Below, piece by piece: positions 7,108 to 14,506 of a stretch of 29,904 nt of DNA. The stretch covers positions 1 to 29,904 of the forward strand of contig DATJHM010000046.1 of NCBI GenBank assembly GCA_035493895.1. The letters run 5' to 3'. Position 1 is the stretch's first letter. Every line of letters begins with the position of its first letter. This stretch comes from DATJHM01 sp035493895 (GTDB lineage Bacteria; Chloroflexota; Ktedonobacteria; Ktedonobacterales; Ktedonobacteraceae). The notes beneath the pieces are model-generated. The model did not search any database and had not been told where the DNA came from. It worked only from the letters and a program-made list of their open reading frames with translations. The position numbers were made by a program, and so were the translations under genes.

Positions 7108-9585
7108 TTAGAGCCAGGGAATCCTCAGGAGATTGATCACGCGGCGCACCAGGCCGGAGTTCATCTCTTCCATCTTGAGCAGGCGAGCAGTTACCAGAAA
7201 AACGGCAGTGCCAGCACCTAGCTCAATTATCACTTTTGTAAGAGCCATAAGAATGCCGGGAATATAGAGCTTTTGCATGCTGGTCGTGTCAAGCATATGG
7301 TCGAGCGGTATCCGGAGAAGAAATACCGTGATCGCCATGGCACCGGAGGCCAGGAGCGCGTATACGACAAAATGTGTAAAATCGCGCAATTCAAATCCAC
7401 CAATGCGCCGGGCAAGAAGGTGGAAAAGCACGAACGCTTCAAACGTGCCAGCGATAGAAGTAGAAAGAGCCAGGACGCCCATACCCCATTCGATGCCAAA
7501 GGTCGCCAGATTGATCAGCACAACGCTCAGCGCAATTTTCAGAATAAACTGAATAACGCTGATTGTGACCGGCGTTTTGCTATCTTGCAGGGCATAGAAA
7601 GAACGTGTCAGAATCTCCACTGCCGCAAGACCGGGAAGGCCGAGGGCAAAGAAGAAGAGCACGACCGAAGCCAGTTGCGTGGCCTTGAAGTCGAAATTGC
7701 CATGTTCGAGCAGAGCCTGCGTGATGGGGAACGCCAGAACCGCCAGACCAACGGCAGAGGGGATCGTCAGAAAGAGAATACCACGCAAGGTTTCCATAAT
7801 AATAGCGCGTACGCGTTCGAAACGTCCCCGCACAGCATAGTCGGCAAGGGTCGGGAATGCGGCGGTCGAGACCGATGAGCCAAAAAGCGAGACAGGCAGA
7901 ATCAGAATGGAAAACGCCTGCGTATATGAATTAATCAAGCCTGTACTCAGCAGCGAAAGCAGTGCGCGATCAACGGTGGTACTGAATGAGAGCATCACTG
8001 CATTAATAATACGCGGGACCATCTGGCGTCCGATCTGGCGCACGCCGGGATGACGCCAGTCAAACGCAAACGTATAGCGCATTTTGACCTTAAAGAGGCC
8101 GGGAATCTGCACTCCTACCTGCAATATCGCGCCAAGGACGACACCCCAGGTCGCCGCGTATGCAGCCGCTTCACTGGGAGAGCTGGAACGCGTGTGGAAC
8201 GTCATGAAAAAGCCGGGAACCAGGCCAAGGATCAAACCAACGTTATACATGACGGCACCAAGCGCGGTATGGGTAAAATCCTGTTTGGTATTCAGGACCG
8301 CGCCGACAATCACACCCGAACCCAGGACAATGGCCTGGAGCAGCATGATCCGGGTCAGCGTCACCACAAGAGCGACCTCGTTGGGACGGCTATAGAGCGG
8401 CACCAGGACCGGGGCCAGGAAGGTCGCAATGATCGAAATCACGATCATCAGCACCACGGAAATATTCAGCGCGCTGCTGGCGATATGCCAGGCTGTCCTC
8501 TCATCGTTATTTTTCACCGCATACTGCGTAAATACTGGAATAAATGCAGAGCTGAGTGCTCCTCCAGCAATTACCGTATAGATCAGGTTCGGGATGATGT
8601 ACGCCAGTAAATACGCTTCTCCAGGGATGCTTGGGCCAAAAATATAGGTAAAGAGAAATGTCTGGAGCAACCCGAGAATACTACTTCCCATAAAGGCTGC
8701 ACCGATCAGTGAAGAGGCACGGGCAACTTTTACACGCTGCAATGCCGTGGTATTCTGCGCTGGCTGAATTGCGGGCTGTAACCCGGAGTTTGTGCCGGGG
8801 GCAGCCTGACGACCGGAAGGCGGCATATAGGGCGGAACGGGATACGGCCCCGAGTGCGACTTCTCAGGCGCAGCCAGTGGGCCAGAGGGTCCTCCTGGTC
8901 GAAGGCCAGCTCTCTGCTCCTGCCCCTTTTGTACGATGAGCGCGGTGATATCCGGCCCCTTCTGGCGCTGATCGCGGTGTATACGTTGCTGACGAAGTTG
9001 CTGCAAACGTTCCTGACGTAGCCGGGGCAGAGACTGTGTAGGCTGCGGCATGCTGATAGAGTGAAACTGGATACTCTGACCGTAGCCGAGAGAACTGCCC
9101 ATATCCATTGTCAGGTCAGGATGATAAGCATCAGGCGGCAATGGTGCGGACGGGTTATACTGCTGATTAAACGGCGAGACCGGCGCACGATTATAGGGCG
9201 GTTGCCCGGCAGGCGGTTGCCCGTAGCCGGGAGGAGGCCCCACAGGTGGCTGCCCGGTAGGCGGTTGCCCGTAGCCGGGAGGAGGCCCCACAGGTGGCTG
9301 TCCAGGTGGTTGCCCGTAGCCGGGAGGGGGTCCCGCAGGTGGCTGCCCATAGCCAGGAGGGGGTCCTGCTGGCGATTGCTGAAAATAACCAGGAGGCGGC
9401 CCGGCAGGCGACTGCATAGGTGGTTGAGGATAGCCAGGAGGAGGCCCCGCAGGTGGTTGCTGAAAATAGCCAGGGGGGGGCCCCACAGGCGGTTGTGCAG
9501 GCGACTGTTCCTGATCATATGACCAACCTGAATATGGTCGTGGGGGCTGAGGCCCCTGTAACGGTTGTTGTTCGTCGTTTCTCAC
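7108..9585 (-). CDS. murJ: MurJ-type lipid II flippase with long Pro/Gly/Tyr/Gln-rich N-terminal region
   Basis: This 825-residue protein ends in a complete MurJ/MVN core of about 530 residues. The core starts near residue 290 with VARASSLIGAAFMGSSILGL and shows the expected ~14 membrane helices, including AGGALSSAFIPVFTQYAVKN near its second helix, a strongly family-like motif. It flips lipid II across the cytoplasmic membrane for peptidoglycan synthesis. The first ~290 residues are a cytosolic, low-complexity head. Residues ~20-135 consist of GPPPGYGQPPAGQPPV-like repeats, then a charged Gln/Arg stretch (LPRLRQERLQQLRQQRIHRD) and another Pro-rich linker. The start is GTG at 9585, six bases after AAGGG. 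Most MurJ proteins lack such a head, so a partner-binding or clustering role is possible but unproven. It appears to be a single-gene transcript. Confidence 0.93.
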   Translation of the reverse strand: MRNDEQQPLQGPQPPRPYSGWSYDQEQSPAQPPVGPPPGYFQQPPAGPPPGYPQPPMQSPAGPPPGYFQQSPAGPPPGYGQPPAGPPPGYGQPPGQPPVGPPPGYGQPPTGQPPVGPPPGYGQPPAGQPPYNRAPVSPFNQQYNPSAPLPPDAYHPDLTMDMGSSLGYGQSIQFHSISMPQPTQSLPRLRQERLQQLRQQRIHRDQRQKGPDITALIVQKGQEQRAGLRPGGPSGPLAAPEKSHSGPYPVPPYMPPSGRQAAPGTNSGLQPAIQPAQNTTALQRVKVARASSLIGAAFMGSSILGLLQTFLFTYIFGPSIPGEAYLLAYIIPNLIYTVIAGGALSSAFIPVFTQYAVKNNDERTAWHIASSALNISVVLMIVISIIATFLAPVLVPLYSRPNEVALVVTLTRIMLLQAIVLGSGVIVGAVLNTKQDFTHTALGAVMYNVGLILGLVPGFFMTFHTRSSSPSEAAAYAATWGVVLGAILQVGVQIPGLFKVKMRYTFAFDWRHPGVRQIGRQMVPRIINAVMLSFSTTVDRALLSLLSTGLINSYTQAFSILILPVSLFGSSVSTAAFPTLADYAVRGRFERVRAIIMETLRGILFLTIPSAVGLAVLAFPITQALLEHGNFDFKATQLASVVLFFFALGLPGLAAVEILTRSFYALQDSKTPVTISVIQFILKIALSVVLINLATFGIEWGMGVLALSTSIAGTFEAFVLFHLLARRIGGFELRDFTHFVVYALLASGAMAITVFLLRIPLDHMLDTTSMQKLYIPGILMALTKVIIELGAGTAVFLVTARLLKMEEMNSGLVRRVINLLRIPWL
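9187..9508. repeat. In-gene tandem repeats encoding PPPGYGQPP units
   Basis: Within the murJ 5' part the DNA repeats. A 42-bp stretch at 9211-9252 recurs exactly at 9259-9300, giving a 48-bp period, which is 16 residues. Further degenerate copies run to about 9508. Period lengths divisible by three keep the frame. Such repeats can expand or contract by slippage, so the number of copies may differ between strains. Confidence 0.88.
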
Positions 9586-9669
9586 TGCTATCCCTTTTCA
9601 TCAGTACTGCTCAGCATTGTACAGTGTAGTTGGGGCTTAAAGCAAGTTATGGGCCTATTGGGGGTGTGG

Positions 9670-9717
9670 AAAAGATGGTCGGCGATCAAGCCGCTACCTG
9701 ATCGCCGACCATCTTTT
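9670..9717. terminator. Strong bidirectional rho-independent-type hairpin with no obvious upstream gene
   Basis: Perfect 19-bp arms (9670-9688 and 9699-9717) surround a 10-nt loop. The stem core GATGGTCGGCGATCA is GC-rich. The plus strand continues with T-rich sequence (CTTTTTATATA), and the minus strand reads CATCTTTTCC, so both directions have a U-tail. Because murJ starts at 9585 on the minus strand, a terminator here would serve an unseen short transcript, or block read-through toward murJ. Confidence 0.8.
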
Positions 9718-9842
9718 TATATACTCCGAAATCTATCGCTTTGCCGCTGCGAAGAAACTGCGTGACACCTGGGGCGTCACTGCAATATGACGCAGGACCA
9801 TAGCCAGGCTGTTTGTCAGGCAGAAGAGAAGACGAGGCATTT

Positions 9843-9901
9843 ATGACAAATCTATGACAAAATGGAGCGGCAGAATTCATGAGTTGGTCATCTTTTGTCA
9901 T
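9843..9901. promoter_or_regulatory. Three ATGACAAA motifs, two direct and one inverted, before the SHOCT gene
   Basis: ATGACAAA occurs at 9843-9850, as ATGACAAAA at 9854-9862, and inverted as TTTTGTCAT at 9893-9901, the last one abutting the TATACT box at 9902-9907. The arrangement looks like binding sites of one regulator. The family of that regulator cannot be told. Confidence 0.45.
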
Positions 9902-9965
9902 TATACTGTGTTTATTCCCGTAGATCACGAGCGGGTGAATACAAGAAGAGATAAAGGAGATTTAT

Positions 9966-10208
9966 ATGCACTGGGGTTTTAGTTTCTGGCCCATGTTTCC
10001 GTTGTTATGGATAGGAATTGTGGCGTTTTTCTGCTGGAGTGCGTCTCGCCGGTTCGGCTGGCGAGGGAGACATGGACCGTTTGAGATGCATGGAGAACCG
10101 AACGCGCTGGAGATCTTGCGTCGACGTTATGCACGTGGCGAGATCGATGGCGCTACCTTCGATCAGATGCGCGAACGTCTGGAAAGTTCTGCCCAATCTC
10201 GCTATTAA
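9966..10208 (+). CDS. Small SHOCT-domain membrane protein
   Basis: This 80-residue protein has one hydrophobic helix (residues ~4-25, FSFWPMFPLLWIGIVAFFCW), a basic linker (SRRFGWRGRHG), and a C-terminal SHOCT motif, NALEILRRRYARGEIDGATF, ending DQMRERLE. SHOCT is a short helical module of unknown biochemical role, often attached to small membrane proteins and thought to aid oligomerisation. AAAGGAG lies seven bases before the ATG. A strong terminator follows about 190 bp downstream, so it is probably transcribed alone. Confidence 0.88.
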   Translation: MHWGFSFWPMFPLLWIGIVAFFCWSASRRFGWRGRHGPFEMHGEPNALEILRRRYARGEIDGATFDQMRERLESSAQSRY

Positions 10209-10772
10209 GTGCAGAAGGCATTTTGACCCCTTGCCCTGTTGTTCTGATCCGAACTCGCCAGGCTCTGACGGGGTTGGCCCCTCGCTCTTATGATAATGTT
10301 GAATGCGCCAGATAACAGGCAATTTTGGAAAACGTAAATGAATAGAATAGATGCAAAAAGCACGTATTCTTGAACAGCGCTGATGATCTGTCGCTTCTGG
10401 CAATTCCCTGTCTGAAAATCACCTTATGTCTGTGGTTTTCAGACAGGGAATTTTTGCTTCTGACCTGCTTTTTCGGAAGAGAAATAGTTTTTTCTGGACA
10501 AAGAGCAGATTTTTCATTTCTTCTTATTTCTCATCAAAAATACAGTGTTTTTTGCGTCTTTAGTATAAACCATGGGAACGACCACCTTGCGATTATTGAA
10601 GCGCTTATTGTTTTTATGGAAGAACTATCCAGATGTGGCTCTTTTCCGCAGGTTTGGTGATCTCTGTGATAAGATACGAAAGGAAGGTGCAGGCTATAAG
10701 CGTATGTCAGGAAGATCTATTGTGCTGCTAAAAACGACCTGTTTTGTTCGCGTCTGCTTTTGAGGAGGGTGG
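10209..10772. other. 564-bp gene-free stretch between SHOCT gene and peptide importer operon
   Basis: The left part holds a terminator at 10402-10455. The right part (10456-10772) is AT-rich, with many T-runs, and should contain the promoter and leader of the peptide importer. A TATAAA at 10564-10569 is a possible -10 box but lacks a good -35 partner. Short open frames here have no recognisable content. Confidence 0.6.
10402..10455 (+). terminator. Rho-independent terminator downstream of the SHOCT gene
   Basis: Arms of 21 bases (10402-10422 and 10432-10452) pair with a single mismatch around a 9-nt loop, and the 3' arm runs into a TTTTT tract (10451-10455). It is in the right orientation to end the SHOCT gene transcript and to insulate the importer operon. 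Confidence 0.85.
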
Positions 10773-12473
10773 ATGAAAACTCGCTTTCGTATGCGTTCCT
10801 GGCTAACTGCAAGTTCGCTGGTGGCGCTCCTGGCTTTGTTATTGAGCTCCTGTGCGGCTCAGGGAACACCCACAACGGCGCAGAGCACGCCTGGCTCCAC
10901 GACTGCCCAGAAAGGTGGGACCTGGGTAGATGATCTTTATAATGAGCCAGACTCGTTAATCCCCGATGCTTCAGTACAAACCTTTGCCGCCATCGTTGAT
11001 CAGACGATCTATTCCTCACTTTTTGTCGGGGATTCCGCTGGCTTGATCCATCCAGGACTGGCTGCGGAAATGCCTACGACGCAGAATGGGGAGATCAGTT
11101 CTGATCTGAAGACCTGGACCTTTAAGCTGCGTCCTGGCCTGAAATGGTCGGATGGTCAGCCGCTCAATGCTGATGATATTGAGTATAGCTGGCGTCTCTG
11201 GATGAATCCGGCTTTTGCGGCTGCTGATACGGTTGCTTTCCGTCTGATTACTTCTACCGATATTTCCAGCGATAAGCTTTCCATTACGTTCCATCTGAGC
11301 GCCCCGTATGCTCCCTTTATTGCCGCCTGGACCGATGGACGCCGTGGTCCAATGCCGAAACATCATTATGCAACGATGGACCCTGCGGCAATTAAGAAGA
11401 CTGAGAATCTCAATCCTCAGGTGGTGAGCGGTCCCTTTATGATGTCGGAGAGCAAACCTGGCGATCACTATACGGTTGTGCGCAATCCAAACTATTATCT
11501 GAGCGCGCAGGGTCTGCCCTATCTGGATAAGATTGTTTTCCGCATCGTGCCCGATCAGAATACTATTTTGAAGGATCTGCAATCTGGCGTTGCCGATTCG
11601 GCGTGGTTCCTGGATGTGACGAAGATGCAGGCCTATCAGGGGCTGACCGATTATTCGATCGTGACGAACCCCTCGGCCAGCTACGAGGCCATTCACTTCA
11701 ATGGCAACAATCCCATTTTCAAAGATGCCAAAGTGAAGCAGGCGATTGCTATGGCGATCAATCGCGATGAGCTGGTCACGGTGGCGCGTCTGGGACAGGC
11801 TCAGCCTTCCTGTATTGATCATGGGCAGGCCTATCATCCTGGCTATCAGGCGGATGTCGTCTGTCCGAAGTTCGATACGGCTGCCGCGAATCAGTTACTT
11901 GATCAGGATGGCTGGGTTTTGAAGGGGGGCGTGCGTCAGAAGGGCAATCAACAGCTGGTATTCCAGTATGCTACGACTGCGAATAACCGCTGGCGCGAGA
12001 AGGATGAAGCGTTGATCCAGGCTGATCTGGCGAAGATCGGTGTGAAACTGGTGATTAATAACTATCCTTCCAGCACGTTCTTTGGTCCCTTCTTGAAAGG
12101 TGGCAAACCCGGTAACTACGATATGGCCGAGTATGCCAGTTCTTATGTCTATGATCCGGATGGTGCGGTGAACTTCTCCTGCAACCAGATCCCTCCTCGT
12201 GGAGGCAATGTCAATTTTTATTGTAACCCCCAGCTCGATCAGCTCTTTACACAGGAGGTGGCGACTTCCGATGCGGCAAGCCGTCAAAAGGTCTTCGATC
12301 AGATCCACCAGGTTTTTCTGACAGATTTCCCGGTGGTGGTGCTCTACAATCTGATCGATGTGGAAATTGCCAAGAAAGGTACGCATAACTACAAACCAGG
12401 TCCCTTTGGCGCGAGTGAGACCGTGAATGTCGACCAATGGTGGTGCGATAATGGAAAGTGCCCGCACGTGTAA
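10773..12473 (+). CDS. Peptide/oligopeptide ABC importer substrate-binding lipoprotein (SBP family 5)
   Basis: This 566-residue extracellular binding protein belongs to the DppA/OppA family. A lipoprotein signal is clear: a positively charged start, hydrophobic core LTASSLVALLALLL and lipobox LSSC with acylated Cys27, followed by a Thr/Ser/Gln-rich linker. The mature part shows the family 5 hallmarks: TWTFKLRPGLKWSDGQPLNADDIEYSW is split across residues ~110-136 in the usual place, then VVSGPFMMSESKPGDHYTVV and VKQAIAMAINRDEL. The start has GAGGAGGG upstream. It captures oligopeptides or related solutes outside the membrane and hands them to the permeases encoded next. It is the first gene of a five-gene operon. 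The exact ligand is not deducible. Confidence 0.95.
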   Translation: MKTRFRMRSWLTASSLVALLALLLSSCAAQGTPTTAQSTPGSTTAQKGGTWVDDLYNEPDSLIPDASVQTFAAIVDQTIYSSLFVGDSAGLIHPGLAAEMPTTQNGEISSDLKTWTFKLRPGLKWSDGQPLNADDIEYSWRLWMNPAFAAADTVAFRLITSTDISSDKLSITFHLSAPYAPFIAAWTDGRRGPMPKHHYATMDPAAIKKTENLNPQVVSGPFMMSESKPGDHYTVVRNPNYYLSAQGLPYLDKIVFRIVPDQNTILKDLQSGVADSAWFLDVTKMQAYQGLTDYSIVTNPSASYEAIHFNGNNPIFKDAKVKQAIAMAINRDELVTVARLGQAQPSCIDHGQAYHPGYQADVVCPKFDTAAANQLLDQDGWVLKGGVRQKGNQQLVFQYATTANNRWREKDEALIQADLAKIGVKLVINNYPSSTFFGPFLKGGKPGNYDMAEYASSYVYDPDGAVNFSCNQIPPRGGNVNFYCNPQLDQLFTQEVATSDAASRQKVFDQIHQVFLTDFPVVVLYNLIDVEIAKKGTHNYKPGPFGASETVNVDQWWCDNGKCPHV

Positions 12474-12480
12474 GAAGGAG

Positions 12481-12513
12481 GTTACAGGACAGGGGGTTTC
12501 TCTGTCCTGTAAC
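12481..12513 (+). promoter_or_regulatory. Intercistronic hairpin between binding protein and permease genes
   Basis: GTTACAGGACAG (12481-12492) and its exact complement (12502-12513) enclose a 9-nt loop in the 62-bp gap. It lacks a T-run after the stem. Such hairpins in ABC operons often shield the binding-protein message from 3' decay, so it is made in excess over the membrane parts; that role is inferred. Confidence 0.7.
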
Positions 12514-12535
12514 GGCTGGAAATGAGGCATCACCT

Positions 12536-13498
12536 ATGGGTAGATATATTATTCGTCGTGCTTTGCAAGCGATACCGCTGCTTGTGCTGCTCTCAATCTT
12601 TATGTTTTTGCTGATCCATCTTCTTCCTGGTGGTCCAGAGGCCGTGTTGGATAATCCGAATCTTGATGCAGCCGGTCAGGCTGCTCTGCGAGCCAGCTTT
12701 GGTCTGGATGATCCTTTGCCTGTTCAGTATTTGAAGTGGGTCGGCAATGCCTTGCGTGGCAACTTTGGCTTCTCGTTTGCCACGAGCGAACCCGTTTCAA
12801 CGGTCATCGTTGAGCATTTTCCTGCCACATTGGAGCTATTCAGCGTTGCGCTGCTGGTGGCGCTGCTGGTGGCGATTACGATTGGGACCGTTTCAGCGAT
12901 GCGTCAGGGAAAGCTGACGGATTATACGTTGACGACGGTGGCTTATTTTGGCATTTCGATGCCGATCTTTCTGCTTGGACTGCTCATGCAAGAGGTCTTT
13001 GCACGCTATCTGCAATGGCTTCCACCATCTGGTATCTCCACTGCCGGGGTGACGTTTGATCCATTCAACTCTGTCCTGGATAACGTGCTGCATCTGTTGA
13101 TGCCTATGCTGGTTCTGACTCTCACGTTCGTCGCATATTGGAGCCGCTATATGCGCTCGAGCATGATTGAGGTGAGTAAACAGGATTACATGCGTACCGG
13201 GCGGGCCAAAGGGGTCGCTCCTGTTCCTCTGCTGTTGCGTCATGCACTACGCAATGCTCTGCTCCCTTTGATTACCGTCGTCGCTATCGATTTTGGCTCG
13301 GTTGCTGGAGGGGCTGCGATCACGGAAGGGGTGTTTGCCTGGCCCGGCATGGGTCAGCTCTTCCTCCGCTCGCTGAATACACGCGATTATCCTGTCTTGC
13401 TGGCTATTCTGGTCCTGAGCGCGGTCTTTGTGATTTTCTTTAATCTGCTGGCGGACATTCTCTATGCCGTGATGGACCCGCGTATTCGCTATTCCTGA
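12536..13498 (+). CDS. Peptide ABC importer permease, DppB/OppB type
   Basis: This 320-residue membrane protein opens with the family-typical GRYIIRRALQAIPLLVLLSI and a periplasmic loop containing LPGGPEAVLDNPN and FGLDDPLPVQYLKWVGNALR. Its later helices carry the permease EAA loop DYMRTGRAKGVAPVPLLLRH and the end motif ADILYAVMDPRIRYS, all hallmarks of DppB. An upstream in-frame ATG at 12458 would overlap the binding protein and translate the hairpin; ATG at 12536 with GAGG eight bases before it is preferred. It pairs with the following permease to form the channel. Confidence 0.94.
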   Translation: MGRYIIRRALQAIPLLVLLSIFMFLLIHLLPGGPEAVLDNPNLDAAGQAALRASFGLDDPLPVQYLKWVGNALRGNFGFSFATSEPVSTVIVEHFPATLELFSVALLVALLVAITIGTVSAMRQGKLTDYTLTTVAYFGISMPIFLLGLLMQEVFARYLQWLPPSGISTAGVTFDPFNSVLDNVLHLLMPMLVLTLTFVAYWSRYMRSSMIEVSKQDYMRTGRAKGVAPVPLLLRHALRNALLPLITVVAIDFGSVAGGAAITEGVFAWPGMGQLFLRSLNTRDYPVLLAILVLSAVFVIFFNLLADILYAVMDPRIRYS

Positions 13499-13522
13499 TT
13501 TTTTTGTGAAGGAGTGCATGTT

Positions 13523-14473
13523 ATGGATACCTCTGAGCAGGTGAATACACGTCAGGATGAGGATCTTGAGCCTCTCCTGGAGATGACGCCCGCGCTCTCT
13601 CAGCAGCGCCGTAGCCAGGGACGCATTGTTTTTGAGCGCTTCATCCACAATCGTTCTGCGACGATTGGGGCCATTTTTTTGATTTTACTCTTCTTCTTCT
13701 GCTTCCTGGGACCGATCGTCCTGGGTCACAGTAATACTGACCAGCCGGATCTTCTTGCGCCTTCTTCCGGTCCCTCTCTGCAATATCCCTTTGGGGCCGA
13801 TGATCTGGGACGTGATCTATTTGCCCGTGCGGCGATTGGCGGACGCGTCTCGTTGCTTGTGGGTCTGGTGTCGATGCTGGTTGCGATCTCGCTTGGTACG
13901 GCGATTGGCGCGGTTGCCGGGTACTATGGCGGAGTCATTGATAATGTGCTCATGCGTGTCACGGATGTCTTTCTGGCGGTTCCGACCTATCTCTTGCTTT
14001 TTGTTCTCTCGGCCTCTTTTATCAGTAATACCAGCGCCATTACTTCGACCTTCTCGATTATCTTACTGATCGCTTTCTTTGGCTGGACGACGTCTGCACG
14101 GTTGGTACGGGGAGAGTTTCTGGCGCTCAAAGAGCGTGAGTATGTCATGGCGGCGCGTACGATCGGGGCGAAGAATCTACGCCTGATGGTCTATCATATT
14201 CTGCCGAACGCGCTGGGACCGATCGTTGTGAATGCGACGTTGCTTGTCGGACGCAATATTATTCAGGAATCGGTGTTGAGCTATTTTGGCTTTGGCGTGA
14301 AGGTTCCTTTTCCAAGCTGGGGCACATTGATCAATGATGGTCAGGGCTCGCTGGATATCGATCCCAAGCTGGTTTTTATTCCAGGCGTGCTGATCTTTCT
14401 CACTGTGTTGAGCTGTAATCTGGTCGGTGATGGTCTGCGTGATGCGCTTGATCCGCATATGACCGAACGCTAA
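13523..14473 (+). CDS. Peptide ABC importer permease, DppC/OppC type
   Basis: The protein has 316 residues. A cytosolic N-terminal tail of about 45 residues leads to the DppC opening RFIHNRSATIGAIFLILLFF. FGADDLGRDLFARAAIGGRVSL follows in two characteristic pieces, then the EAA loop YVMAARTIGAKNLRLMVYHI and the ending LVGDGLRDALDPHM. The gene starts 24 bp after the DppB-type gene. ATG at 13523 was chosen over GTG at 13514 because GAAGGAG stands eight bases before it, whereas the GTG overlaps that site. It forms the second half of the translocation channel. Confidence 0.94.
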   Translation: MDTSEQVNTRQDEDLEPLLEMTPALSQQRRSQGRIVFERFIHNRSATIGAIFLILLFFFCFLGPIVLGHSNTDQPDLLAPSSGPSLQYPFGADDLGRDLFARAAIGGRVSLLVGLVSMLVAISLGTAIGAVAGYYGGVIDNVLMRVTDVFLAVPTYLLLFVLSASFISNTSAITSTFSIILLIAFFGWTTSARLVRGEFLALKEREYVMAARTIGAKNLRLMVYHILPNALGPIVVNATLLVGRNIIQESVLSYFGFGVKVPFPSWGTLINDGQGSLDIDPKLVFIPGVLIFLTVLSCNLVGDGLRDALDPHMTER

Positions 14474-14506
14474 CGAAATGCCTGTGTGCTGAGAGAGGAG
14501 TGATCT

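Larger units (their letters stand above)
9586..9965. other. Gene-free 380-bp stretch between murJ and the SHOCT gene
   Basis: The two flanking genes point away from each other, so promoters for both should lie here. It contains a strong terminator-like hairpin (9670-9717), three copies of an ATGACAAA motif (9843-9901) and a TATACT -10-like box at 9902-9907 on the plus strand without a good -35 box. No credible reading frame was found. Confidence 0.7.

Noticed and set aside
8050..8610. 186-codon plus-strand frame
   Set aside because: It lies fully inside murJ on the opposite strand, is rich in His/Arg/Asp from antisense codons, and has no motif.
9686..9928. 80-codon minus-strand frame upstream of murJ
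   Set aside because: No ribosome site, no recognisable motif, and it runs through the terminator hairpin.
10370..10763. Two short plus-strand frames (96 and 63 codons) before the peptide importer
   Set aside because: The first spans the SHOCT terminator; neither has a good ribosome site or known motif.
11016..11837. 273-codon minus-strand frame opposite the binding lipoprotein
   Set aside because: It is an antisense shadow of a well-supported gene, with His/Arg/Ile-rich low-information sequence.
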